Positions 1 to 6,479 of a stretch of 8,757 bases of DNA are shown here, piece by piece (position 1 is the first letter of the stretch; the number at the start of each line of letters is the position of its first letter). The stretch comes from Thermoplasmatota archaeon (GTDB taxonomy: Archaea; Thermoplasmatota; Penumbrarchaeia; Penumbrarchaeales; Penumbrarchaeaceae). The notes under the pieces are model-generated. The model saw only the letters and a list, made by a program, of their open reading frames with translations. It had not been told where the DNA came from and made no database searches. The stretch is from NCBI GenBank assembly GCA_030591285.1, contig JAUVBH010000048.1:1-8757 (forward strand). Reading direction: 5' to 3'. The position numbers were made by a program, and so were the translations under genes.

Positions 1-48
1 ACTATTACTCCCATATCCCATTCCGTTGAGGATCGATGAGGTGTTCAA
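1..48 (+). other. Window-edge leader; possible tail of an upstream gene
   Basis: All three plus-strand frames are open from the left edge. They stop at 27-29, 37-39 and 61-63, so an upstream gene could end here, but the stretch is too short to choose a frame or name a product. The TGA at 37-39 overlaps the ribosome binding site of the next gene (GAGGTG at 38-43). That is the arrangement expected if an upstream gene were translationally coupled to it. No clear TATA box is visible in these 48 bases, which also hints that the promoter lies further left. Confidence 0.25.
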
Positions 49-1026
49 ATGGTTCTACTTCTAACAAGAGACGATGTTATCTCCGTACTGCAGATGAAGG
101 ATTGTATCAACGTGCTTGAAAAAGCATTCACAGAACTTGCTGAAGGATCAGCTGTTCTTCCCTTGAGGATAGGCATCAAACCACCTGAAGGATTATCTCT
201 CTACATGCCAGCATATCTTCCGGGAATGAACGCTCTGGCATGCAAGGTCGTCACGGTTTACAAGAACAATCCTACCAAGCACAACATGCCCACAACCATC
301 GGAAAAGTGCTTCTCCAGGACTCCGAGACAGGAAATGTCATCTCCATCATGGATGGTGGATACTTAACAGCAGTAAGAACAGGCGCAGTTTCAGGGCTTG
401 CAACGAAATATCTTGCCAGAGAGGAAGAAGGTCAGGTTGCCGGGATCTTCGGAGCAGGTGTGCAGGCCAAAATGCAGTTATGGGGTGTGAGCGAAGCAAG
501 GAACATCTCCAAGGCCATCGTCTTCGATAAATTCCCCGAAGCCTCCGAGAAGTTCGCAGCCGAGATGGAAGAGAAACTGGGTATCCCAATAGAGGTCGCC
601 AGATCTGCAGATGACATGCTTCAAGCAGACATCATCTGCACTGCCACATCTTCACCGGATCCCATCTTCGATGGATCAAAGGTGAAGGAAGGGGCCCACA
701 TCAACGGTATTGGAAGTCATACCCCAAATGCAAGGGAGCTTGACACCACCATAGTCAAAAGATCCATGTTCATCGCAGATTCCAAGGACGGATGCCTCAG
801 CGAAGCTGGAGATATCATGATCCCCATCCAGAATGGTGAGCTAACAGAGGACCATATCCATGCTGAACTCGGTGAGATAGTCACCGGCAGGAAGACCGGA
901 AGAACTTCCAAAGAACAGATCACACTCTTCAAATCCAACGGCCTTGCCATCCAGGATGCTGCCACTGCAAAACTGGTCTATGACATGGCAAAGGAAAAGG
1001 GAATTGGGAAAGAGATCGATATCTGA
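49..1026 (+). CDS. Ornithine cyclodeaminase / alanine dehydrogenase family protein (mu-crystallin family)
   Basis: This is an NAD(P)-dependent cytosolic enzyme of the ornithine cyclodeaminase/mu-crystallin family. Members deaminate ornithine to proline, interconvert alanine and pyruvate, or reduce cyclic imino acids. Visible landmarks are Arg40 and Lys66 (LACKVVTVYKNN) in the substrate pocket, the TAVRTGA motif around Arg110, a Rossmann GAGVQA turn at 135-140, GIGSHTPNARELD in the second half, and the C-terminal SNGLAIQDAAT with Asp303. The length of 325 residues is normal for the family. The ATG at 49 has the SD GAGGTG (38-43) five bases upstream. The INGIGSH segment, where classical ornithine cyclodeaminases usually have an ADxxG-type sequence, leans towards an archaeal alanine dehydrogenase-like activity. 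Substrate cannot be settled from sequence alone. The gene ends 8 bp from the convergent cysteine-cluster gene. Confidence 0.93.
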   Translation: MVLLLTRDDVISVLQMKDCINVLEKAFTELAEGSAVLPLRIGIKPPEGLSLYMPAYLPGMNALACKVVTVYKNNPTKHNMPTTIGKVLLQDSETGNVISIMDGGYLTAVRTGAVSGLATKYLAREEEGQVAGIFGAGVQAKMQLWGVSEARNISKAIVFDKFPEASEKFAAEMEEKLGIPIEVARSADDMLQADIICTATSSPDPIFDGSKVKEGAHINGIGSHTPNARELDTTIVKRSMFIADSKDGCLSEAGDIMIPIQNGELTEDHIHAELGEIVTGRKTGRTSKEQITLFKSNGLAIQDAATAKLVYDMAKEKGIGKEIDI

Positions 1027-1034
1027 GATCAGAA

Positions 1035-1490
1035 CTATTTGATCCGGTACATCCTGATGACGCCATCATCGTCACTTTTGACGATGAACTCGATATCATA
1101 TTCCTCCTCGCAGTACTTTACAAGCTCGAGGGCTTTGGATCCGAGATCAACAACTGGACCTACACCGATCCCATTGCATCTCTTGTGGACCTGGACCTTG
1201 TAATGATCGCCGCTCTTTCGAATTATGAAAGGATATCCCCTGCAAATATTTGGTCTAGAGGAATGAATGTGGCATTCATGGTTTCCCTGGTCGTGATGAT
1301 TGCAGTAGCCATCAATTGGATCTCCAATATGCTTTCTCAGAGAAACATCGAGCCATGTCTTTGAAAAAATATTTCCGCAGCAATTACCGCACATTATACA
1401 TTCCCAGCGGTCCCCCTCATGGATATCCACGAAGTCACCAACAACCGCGGAATACGGAATATCGTCACCTTCAATCAGGGGCGTAATCAT
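1035..1490 (-). CDS. YkgJ-like CxxCxxCC cysteine-cluster protein
   Basis: A small soluble protein of 151 residues with the signature of the YkgJ / CxxCxxCC family, a putative zinc- or iron-chelating domain. The cluster CIMCGNCC gives Cys31, Cys34, Cys37 and Cys38. It is followed by Cys63, Cys73, the HSSRPNICRGYPF block with Cys83, and Cys105. This spacing, with the RPxxCRxYPF block, is typical of the family. The biochemical role of most members is unknown; some relatives are thought to bind Fe-S or metal ions. I saw no signal peptide or membrane helix. The ATG at 1490 has only a weak SD, but a good TATA box lies about 40 bp upstream, so it probably has its own short-leader transcript. Its 3' end faces the dehydrogenase gene across 8 bp, leaving almost no room for separate terminators. 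Confidence 0.85.
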   Translation of the reverse strand: MITPLIEGDDIPYSAVVGDFVDIHEGDRWECIMCGNCCGNIFSKTWLDVSLRKHIGDPIDGYCNHHDQGNHECHIHSSRPNICRGYPFIIRKSGDHYKVQVHKRCNGIGVGPVVDLGSKALELVKYCEEEYDIEFIVKSDDDGVIRMYRIK

Positions 1491-1526
1491 CGAGGTTCAC
1501 TCATTGGTTACACATCAAGAACGTAG

Positions 1527-1535
1527 TATATAATT
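1527..1535 (-). promoter_or_regulatory. Probable TATA box of the cysteine-cluster gene
   Basis: On the minus strand this reads TTATATA within AATTATATACTACG, a good archaeal box A. A start site about 25 bp downstream would fall near 1505, giving a leader of about 15 nt before the ATG at 1490. The 75-bp gap to the gene behind it (ending 1566) supports independent transcription. Confidence 0.5.
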
Positions 1536-1565
1536 CTGAGTGGAGAATGTGCAATACTCGTTTTT

Positions 1566-3038
1566 TCAATCCTTTGACCGAGCGTCTATTATCCTATCGG
1601 CCTTCATCTTACCGCCCATCATTTCGAACAGCTCATCACGGGAGTATTTCGTATCCACAACAGGACTGATCTCAACGGTATCAACGATCTTGGAAATTAT
1701 CCGTTCCTTCAGCTCCTTTTTCTTTGTTCCCTTCTTTGGAGCTATGTTGAGTTTCAATATATCCAGACCAGATGGATCATTGTTCCTTTTTTCCAGGATC
1801 ACCTGCCACTCATCCACCCCATCAATGGTTGGGAGTAGATCATAGAAAATGTTGAGATTAAGCTGGGTCCCTTTGACCTTGGTGATATTGATCTTTTTGG
1901 AATAATCCTTTATCCGGCCGATCGGACCCACCAATCTGGGTCCTTCTTTCCCGCAGTGAGGGCATCTACCATACTGGATGCCACCCTCGAAGATATCTCC
2001 AATCAGATAACGGCAGACTACAGAGCCTCTTCCATCGATATTGGTCACTGCAAGAGCACCGCTTTCACCCGGTCTCTTCTGTTTCCCGGTCTCTGGGTCC
2101 ACGATCTCGCAGATATGCATGTTGGGGTGAATATGATATATTCCGGATCCAGGCATGCATTCCGGATATGCATCCCTCATCTCGGTGGTCCCGAACATAT
2201 CGAACAGTTTGGGATCCTGGGCCCCTCTTTCAACAAGGATATCGGTCATTCTCTTCCTTGTTGACTTGGTGAGCTTCTCTCCACCGGTTGCCACGAGTTT
2301 CACAGATGAAAGGTCTGCATCGATCTCCTGAGCTTTTCTCAGTAAATGGTAGACGTATGATGGAACACCAAAGATGATGTTGCTCTGGACCATTTCAATG
2401 ATCTCCAACGTCTTTTTCGTTGAGGTCACAGCTCCCCCGCCGGTGTGGAACATCCGGATGTTTGAGTTCAGATTTACGAAGTATATGAAATTGAATGCCA
2501 GCTGTGGTGCGAATGGAAATACATTGATCACCGACCACTCTGGATCGAGTTCGGTGATCTTTTGAAGGGACTGGTAGATGTTGGAGAATTGCTCGATGTC
2601 CCGTCTGGTATACATGAACGGAACATTGTTCCCGGTGGTACCTGAAGTCGCTATCATGAATGTTGGATAATACTCATCCCTTAGAGCGGTCTCAATATTC
2701 CCCTTCAGAATATCCTTGACCTTCAATCCGAACTGTTTGGACCTAGGCCAGAACTGCTTGATCTTTTGCAGATCAGGTTGCAAGATCAGGTCCTTGTACT
2801 TCTTAGGGTTCTCATCATCCGGGATAATGTCCTCTTTCTTCGTAAGTGGGATCTTTTCCAGATCCTTGACTGAATTGATCTGGTTCACATCCACACCTTT
2901 ATCATCGAAGAGCTTTCGATAGAAAGGAGAAAATGGATACAGCTGATATCTTAGATAGTCACGGAGCTTCCTCTCCTGGGTTCTAAGTATCTCATCGCTG
3001 TTCATCTCATCATATCTCTCGATGGGGTCAAAGTCCAT
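1566..3038 (-). CDS. PaaK/coenzyme F390 synthetase-like adenylate-forming enzyme (AMP-binding ligase)
   Basis: An ATP-dependent carboxylate-activating enzyme of the phenylacetate-CoA ligase/coenzyme F390 synthetase branch. It should adenylate an acid and transfer it to CoA or another acceptor. Numbered from the ATG at 3044, the motifs are the phosphate-binding loop ATSGTTG at 132-138, ATGGE at 252-256, MFGTTE at 283-288, YLIGD at 346-350 (usual form YRTGD), a CPHCG turn at 361-365 and the hinge GRIKD at 376-380. A small C-terminal domain follows. At about 490 residues it is longer than typical PaaK (around 435), with an extended N-terminal part. The ATG at 3044 lies only 3 nt after AGGAG (3048-3052), whereas the ATG at 3038 lies 9 nt after it, so I prefer 3038; the difference is two residues. 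The acid substrate is unknown and there is no phenylacetate or F420 gene nearby to indicate it. Confidence 0.87.
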   Translation of the reverse strand: MDFDPIERYDEMNSDEILRTQERKLRDYLRYQLYPFSPFYRKLFDDKGVDVNQINSVKDLEKIPLTKKEDIIPDDENPKKYKDLILQPDLQKIKQFWPRSKQFGLKVKDILKGNIETALRDEYYPTFMIATSGTTGNNVPFMYTRRDIEQFSNIYQSLQKITELDPEWSVINVFPFAPQLAFNFIYFVNLNSNIRMFHTGGGAVTSTKKTLEIIEMVQSNIIFGVPSYVYHLLRKAQEIDADLSSVKLVATGGEKLTKSTRKRMTDILVERGAQDPKLFDMFGTTEMRDAYPECMPGSGIYHIHPNMHICEIVDPETGKQKRPGESGALAVTNIDGRGSVVCRYLIGDIFEGGIQYGRCPHCGKEGPRLVGPIGRIKDYSKKINITKVKGTQLNLNIFYDLLPTIDGVDEWQVILEKRNNDPSGLDILKLNIAPKKGTKKKELKERIISKIVDTVEISPVVDTKYSRDELFEMMGGKMKADRIIDARSKD

Positions 3039-3080
3039 GGACATTTTCTCCTGGGAGGGTTAGTCGGAAATGAAGGAGGG

Positions 3081-3091
3081 TCTATTTATCC
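3081..3091 (-). promoter_or_regulatory. Probable TATA box of the PaaK-like gene
   Basis: The minus strand reads GGATAAATAGA. A start site about 25 bp downstream would lie near 3060, just ahead of the SD AGGAG (3048-3052) and the start codon. It sits in the 384-bp divergent gap shared with tfb. Confidence 0.35.
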
Positions 3092-3262
3092 TTAATTCCA
3101 CAAAATTAGAAATGTATGTTTTTATCAAAAGATCAGTAGAATTCATCAAAATTCCTTCAGGGATCTAACGTGTTTGACAAGTATCTTTGAAATGGCCGGA
3201 ATAAACAAAAAATACCATTTGATATACGTCGCCAATTTCCATTTCTCATGAAACCATAACGG
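3092..3262. other. Central part of the divergent intergenic region, no gene recognised
   Basis: The gap between the PaaK-like gene and tfb (3039-3422) is AT-rich in this central part. I found no tRNA, no convincing structured RNA and no plus-strand coding frame. Minus-strand frames cross it (3157-3402 and 3246-3497), but neither has a ribosome binding site or a recognisable protein, so they are not called. It probably holds regulatory DNA for the two divergent promoters. Confidence 0.4.
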
Positions 3263-3272
3263 TTAAATAACT
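3261..3272 (+). promoter_or_regulatory. Probable tfb promoter (TATA box)
   Basis: The sequence GGTTAAATAACT contains the TATA-like TTAAATAA at 3263-3270. A start site about 25 bp downstream falls near 3291-3293, at the end of a T7 run (3285-3291). That would give tfb a leader of about 130 nt, long for an archaeal mRNA and able to hold the upstream ORF at 3368-3418. Confidence 0.4.
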
Positions 3273-3367
3273 GCCCTGGGAGTATTTTTTTGGCTGTATT
3301 TTCCGATGCAGCCGAGGCGATGGAGCGATACAACCGATGACTACTAGTCCTACCCTGGAGGAATAAC

Positions 3368-3418
3368 TTGAAGTTTTTTGAGAACAGGACGGTCTTGGCC
3401 ATAGTTGAGAATAGGTGA
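3368..3418 (+). CDS. Putative 16-residue leader peptide (uORF) upstream of tfb
   Basis: A 17-codon frame, including the stop, starts with TTG at 3368. A GGAGG ribosome binding site at 3357-3361 lies 6 nt upstream. The peptide would be MKFFENRTVLAIVENR. Its TGA (3416-3418) lies inside the tfb ribosome binding site (AGGTGATC, 3413-3420) and ends 4 nt before the tfb ATG. It is in a different frame from tfb, so it is not an N-terminal extension. The second to fourth codons (AAG TTT TTT) carry a T6 run (3374-3379), a possible archaeal termination or pausing signal. What is seen is the SD and the frame; that it is translated and regulates tfb is inference. TTG starts are uncommon and a frame this short can arise by chance. 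Confidence 0.35.
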   Translation: MKFFENRTVLAIVENR

Positions 3419-3422
3419 TCTC

Positions 3423-4379
3423 ATGGGAACTTATCTCATGGATCCAAATGTCACCAAATGCCCTGAATGTTCCAGCACCAATATCGAACATGATCAAGAA
3501 AGAGGAGAGATCCTCTGCCTATCTTGTGGTATGGTGATCTCAGACACCCATATCGATCACGGTCCAGAGTGGAGGACATTCCGGGGTGATACTGGGCCTG
3601 ATAGATCAAGAACGGGGGCCCCTACGAAAGACTGGAACAAAGGTCTTGCTCCATCAACCGAGATCGGTTGGATGAATATTGATTCCTATGGTAATTCCAT
3701 TCCGGGAAAGAACAGGGCCCAGATCTACAGACTGAGAAAATGGCAGAGAAGGATAAGGAAGTATAAGACAGCTCAAAGGAACATGATCTGGGGTTTCAGC
3801 GAGATAGACAAGATCTGTGCTACAAAGGAGCTTCCCCCCCATGTCAATGAACTGGCAAAACAACTTTTTCGCAGGGCAAGTGAAATGAACCTTATCCAGG
3901 GCCGCGGGATCGAATGTATGGTTGCTGCTACGATCTATGCATCATGCAGGATCCATAACGTTCCAAGGACGCTCAATGAGATTGCAAGGGATCTCAACAT
4001 GTCTAAAAGGGACCTTGGAAGGACCTTCAGAAAGATATCAAAGGAGATGGAACTCAGATTGAACATTACCAATCCTTCGGATTATGTCTCAAGGTTCTGT
4101 TCGAGGTTAAAGGTAAACGGAAAAACCCTGGGAAGTGCCATTGAACTGGTCGAGGCAGCAGATAAAATGGGATACACTTCAGGGAAAGACCCCGCCGGGA
4201 TCGCAGCATCTGCTATCTATATAGCAACCCTGACCACAGGTCAGATAAGGACCCAGGGAGAAGTATCTAGAGCATCTGGGGTAACAGAAGTAACGATCAG
4301 AAAGAGATACAAAGAGATGATCAAGATGTTGGACCTGAAGATAAACAACGGACACTACTTCAAATACTGCTCTTCATGA
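3423..4379 (+). CDS. tfb: Transcription initiation factor B (TFB, archaeal TFIIB)
   Basis: The archaeal general transcription factor that bridges TBP bound at the TATA box and RNA polymerase. The N-terminal zinc ribbon uses CPEC at residues 13-16 and CLSC at 32-35. The B-reader/linker region follows (HGPEWRTF, RTGAP, KGLAPSTEIG, then RLRKWQRR). Two cyclin-like repeats come next: the first around 115-205 (GRGIECMVAATIYASCR, PRTLNEIARDLN) and the second around 215-305 (GKDPAGIAASAIYIA, TQGEVSRASGVTEVTIRKRYKEM). The length of 318 residues is normal. The ATG at 3423 is chosen because AGGTGATC (3413-3420) sits just before it; the TTG at 3405 would place that SD inside the gene. The first cyclin has GRGIE where GRSIE is common, and RNMIWGF is unusual, so it may be one of several divergent paralogues. 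No intein is present. The last 6 bp overlap the convergent pyruvate kinase gene. Confidence 0.96.
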   Translation: MGTYLMDPNVTKCPECSSTNIEHDQERGEILCLSCGMVISDTHIDHGPEWRTFRGDTGPDRSRTGAPTKDWNKGLAPSTEIGWMNIDSYGNSIPGKNRAQIYRLRKWQRRIRKYKTAQRNMIWGFSEIDKICATKELPPHVNELAKQLFRRASEMNLIQGRGIECMVAATIYASCRIHNVPRTLNEIARDLNMSKRDLGRTFRKISKEMELRLNITNPSDYVSRFCSRLKVNGKTLGSAIELVEAADKMGYTSGKDPAGIAASAIYIATLTTGQIRTQGEVSRASGVTEVTIRKRYKEMIKMLDLKINNGHYFKYCSS

Positions 4380-5384
4380 TCCATTCAAATATTTCATGAC
4401 CTCTCCCACATCATAAACACCCAGGACCATTCCCTCATCCCCTATCAAGATCGAACTTGACACCACTATGACATTGTCATTGTTGTCGATCATTCCCTTC
4501 TCATGGATATCCTTGATGGCACTCATGATCCTGGTTTCAATTGAATGGTTATCGATCAAATGGGAATGGACCGAAGCGACACCCCAGACAAGATTCAGCT
4601 CCCTGCAGGTCCTTCTCTGTGGAGTGATGGCTATTATCGACCTGTTGGGTCTGTACTTGGAGACCATCCTTGCAGACTGACCTGTATCTGTGATGGCTAT
4701 CACCTTTCCAGGATAGTTCCTGTCATTGAACTCCTTCACCATGGTGAAACATGCATGGCCAACTGTCTCTATCTTGCATTGAACATCTGAATCAAAATAA
4801 TCAGGGTCCCTGATAGGCAATTCACCTTCTGCTGTCATTACAATATCCTTCATGAACTCAACTGTCTCGATAGGGTGTTTGCCAACCGAGGTTTCGTTCG
4901 AGAGCATCACTGCATCTGTCCCATCCAGGACTGCATTGAAAACATCCGATGCCTCTGCCCTTGTTGGTCTTGAATGCTCGATCATGGAATCCAGCATCTG
5001 AGTTGCTACGATCACCGGAATTCCAGCCTGATTGCACTTCTTACACATCTCCTTCTGCCAGATAGGAACCTCATGCGGAGGTATCTCTACACCAAGATCG
5101 CCCCTGGCAACCATTATACCATCAGAAACCTCAATGATATCGTCAAGATTTCGGAGAGCTATTGGTCTTTCGATCTTGGAAATGATCTTTATGTTCCTGT
5201 TCCTATTCTCTTTCAGGCACTTCCTTACTGCATCGACATCGTTCTCATCTGCGATGAAAGAGACAGCCAGATATTCAGGGTCCAATTCACAGATCAGCTT
5301 GATGTCTTCCCTATCCTTTTCCGTCGGAACCCTGACAGAAAGATCAGCACTTGGAATATTGCATCCTTTCCTGTCTGATATCAC
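4374..5384 (-). CDS. pyk: Pyruvate kinase, C-terminal part (frame-shifted from its N-terminal part)
   Basis: The larger part of pyruvate kinase, which makes pyruvate and ATP from phosphoenolpyruvate and ADP in glycolysis. From the GTG at 5384 it reads VISDRKG, the direct continuation of the conserved SGG-x-(I/L)SD-x-KG block. The following 336 residues include IISKIER (catalytic Lys at local 70, metal-binding Glu at 72), VARGDLGVEIP (Asp at 96), VATQMLDSMI (Thr at 128) and TDAVMLSNETSVGKHP, then the C-terminal domain. Joined to the 150 N-terminal residues these become K220, E222, D246 and T278, which as I recall equal the E. coli PykF numbering, so no residue seems lost at the junction. No convincing start signal exists at 5384, so this is most likely translated by frameshifting or not at all. 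All motifs are intact, arguing against an old pseudogene. Confidence 0.93.
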   Translation of the reverse strand: MISDRKGCNIPSADLSVRVPTEKDREDIKLICELDPEYLAVSFIADENDVDAVRKCLKENRNRNIKIISKIERPIALRNLDDIIEVSDGIMVARGDLGVEIPPHEVPIWQKEMCKKCNQAGIPVIVATQMLDSMIEHSRPTRAEASDVFNAVLDGTDAVMLSNETSVGKHPIETVEFMKDIVMTAEGELPIRDPDYFDSDVQCKIETVGHACFTMVKEFNDRNYPGKVIAITDTGQSARMVSKYRPNRSIIAITPQRRTCRELNLVWGVASVHSHLIDNHSIETRIMSAIKDIHEKGMIDNNDNVIVVSSSILIGDEGMVLGVYDVGEVMKYLNGS

Positions 5385-5389
5385 CCCCC
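5334..5389 (-). other. Candidate -1 frameshift signal in pyk (slippery G6, spacer, hairpin)
   Basis: Read on the minus strand, the zero-frame codons are TCC GGG GGG TGA, with the G run at 5384-5389. An 8-nt spacer (TGATATCA) follows. Then comes an imperfect hairpin: GACAGGAAAG (5375 to 5366) can pair with CTTTCTGTC (5342 to 5334), giving 9 Watson-Crick pairs with one bulged G and a loop of 23 nt. Slippage of a glycyl-tRNA by one base on the G run keeps full pairing and enters the frame that encodes the rest of the enzyme. The stem is AU-rich in its inner half, so stability is moderate at best. The layout is seen directly; function as a recoding signal is inference. Confidence 0.4.
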
Positions 5390-5833
5390 GGACCTCACAG
5401 TACAGATCAGATCGGTCTCATCTCTTTCCATTACCCGAAGCTTCACGATCCCGTCATTTTGGAATATCTCATCCCCCTCTTCAAGATCTGTCAACAATTG
5501 AGGATAGTGAATGGTAAACCTCTCATTTGTTCCTGGGATATCTTCTGTTGTGACCCTGACCTCATCATCAGTATTGACAACGAACGGTTCGACCATTTTC
5601 CCTGTTCGGATCTTGGGCCCCTGGATATCACAGAGAATGGCAACATCACGGTCCTTTTCTTCGGAAAGTTCCCTGATATCCTCGAAGATCCTTCTATGTC
5701 GATCATGATCCCCATGAGAGAAATTCAATCTGGCTACATCCATGCCAGCATCAATTAGCTTCTCCAGCATATCCCTGCTTTCTACCACAGGTCCAATAGT
5801 GCAGACTATCTTTGTCTTCCTTGATCGGTCCAT
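5381..5833 (-). CDS. pyk: Pyruvate kinase, N-terminal part, ending at a TGA after a G6 run
   Basis: The first 150 residues of pyruvate kinase: the start of the TIM barrel and most of the B domain lid. It opens MDRSRKTKIVCTIGP and has substrate Arg35 in VARLNFSHG, DIQGPKIRTG at 69-78 and NDGIVKL at 126-132. It ends at VRSGG followed by TGA (5381-5383). The frame is open further upstream (to 5890), but the ATG at 5833 matches the family's usual N-terminus and has a strong SD (GAGGAGGGGG, with GGAGG at 5843-5847) nine bases before it. Alone, this part lacks the catalytic Lys and metal ligands and cannot be active. A -1 shift in GGGGGG (5384-5389) joins it exactly to the next frame, giving about 486 residues, close to the usual 470-500. 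Programmed frameshift, recent mutation and homopolymer sequencing error all remain possible. Confidence 0.92.
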   Translation of the reverse strand: MDRSRKTKIVCTIGPVVESRDMLEKLIDAGMDVARLNFSHGDHDRHRRIFEDIRELSEEKDRDVAILCDIQGPKIRTGKMVEPFVVNTDDEVRVTTEDIPGTNERFTIHYPQLLTDLEEGDEIFQNDGIVKLRVMERDETDLICTVRSGG

Positions 5834-5888
5834 TTTGGGCCCCCTCCTCGGTGGTGGATGGAGATGGAGAATATAACCATATCCTACC

Positions 5889-5910
5889 AATAATATGTAA
5901 AGAATATAGC
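5889..5910 (-). promoter_or_regulatory. Possible pyk promoter (TATA-like boxes)
   Basis: The minus strand holds two overlapping AT-rich candidates, GCTATATTC and TTACATATTATT. Start sites about 25 bp downstream would fall between about 5868 and 5880, giving a leader of 35-47 nt that includes the strong SD. A third box nearer the gene (TTATAT at 5870-5875) would start the RNA inside the SD and is less likely. Confidence 0.3.
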
Positions 5911-5946
5911 TTCAATTTAGAAAGAACATGGAGACCGTGATGATCC

Positions 5947-6420
5947 TCAATTTATCCGATTTACAAGACAATATGTCTTAGTTTCCTCGATATGTTCTTC
6001 GATGAATCCGGTGAAATCAGAGATCGCAGCGAGAACATCCTCCAGTATCTGTCCCTCAAAATCAAATTTGAACCGTCCACCTTGGACCTTTCCCTCTTTG
6101 CTTGTGAACGAGATACCCTGGTTCTCGTTATAGTATATCAAACTCAGGTCAGAAAGTTTGATCACCCTCTCCTTGTAAGGATTGATGAAAACGATCCTAT
6201 CTTTGTATACAACCATTACTTCGTAGATCCTGTGGAGCATGATAATAAAGAAGACCAACCAGATCGACAAGTATGCAATGGAGATCAATATCAGGTAACT
6301 TGGCAGATCGATAAGATATAGTATCGTCAGGTACAGGAACAAAGGAAGAAGAGGAAAAGTGGTCGAGATCAGGAGTCTTTTTGCTGATTGAGAATTTCGG
6401 TAAACAAAACTTGTTTCCAT
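5947..6420 (-). CDS. Small membrane protein with two N-terminal helices and a PH-like cytosolic part
   Basis: I do not recognise a named family. The protein has 157 residues. A short basic N-terminus is followed by two closely spaced hydrophobic helices at about 15-37 and 41-62, then a soluble, beta-rich stretch (VMVVYKDRIVFINPYKERVIKLSDLSLIYY, GISFTSKEGKVQGGRFKFDF) and a final amphipathic segment (ILEDVLAAISDFTGFIEEHI). Two helices followed by strands with a 'V-x-x-DRI-x-x-x-NP-x-KE-x-x-IKLSDL' pattern and a terminal helix resemble membrane proteins with a bacterial-type PH domain; this is a fold guess. The ATG at 6420 has AGGTGG about 8 nt upstream. It lies upstream of pyk on the same strand, 113 nt away, so a shared transcript is possible, although pyk has its own candidate promoter. 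Confidence 0.72.
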   Translation of the reverse strand: METSFVYRNSQSAKRLLISTTFPLLPLFLYLTILYLIDLPSYLILISIAYLSIWLVFFIIMLHRIYEVMVVYKDRIVFINPYKERVIKLSDLSLIYYNENQGISFTSKEGKVQGGRFKFDFEGQILEDVLAAISDFTGFIEEHIEETKTYCLVNRIN

Positions 6421-6479
6421 TACATTACCACCTTTGTACCTTTGAACAATATGATCAAATTGTCAATTCCATGCCAAAA

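Noticed and set aside
1022..1033. TCTGA-GA-TCAGA inverted repeat between the two convergent stop codons
   Set aside because: Arms of 5 bp around a 2-nt centre are too short to be a convincing terminator.
3306..3360. Possible structured or C/D-box-like small RNA in the tfb leader
   Set aside because: There is a CGATGA-like box but no matching D box or stem at the right spacing; the inverted repeats have loops too short to fold.
3157..3402. Minus-strand 81-codon frame in the gap between tfb and the PaaK-like gene
   Set aside because: No ribosome binding site before its ATG, no recognisable protein pattern, and it runs through the tfb leader and promoter.
3405..3422. TTG start that would extend tfb by six residues
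   Set aside because: The SD AGGTGATC at 3413-3420 fits the ATG at 3423 and would be inside the gene if TTG were used.
3246..3497. Minus-strand 83-codon frame overlapping the start of tfb
   Set aside because: It runs antisense to the zinc-ribbon codons of tfb and has no family features.
4974..5378. Plus-strand 134-codon frame opposite pyk
   Set aside because: It is a shadow of the pyruvate kinase coding strand; the minus-strand frame carries all the catalytic motifs.
5032..5517. Plus-strand 161-codon frame opposite the pyk frame junction
   Set aside because: It is a long open antisense frame with low-information composition, and it crosses the junction only because both sides lack stops on that strand.
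5834..5890. Nineteen-residue N-terminal extension of pyruvate kinase
   Set aside because: The strong SD lies within this extension, and the family normally begins near the RKTKIVCTIGP block.
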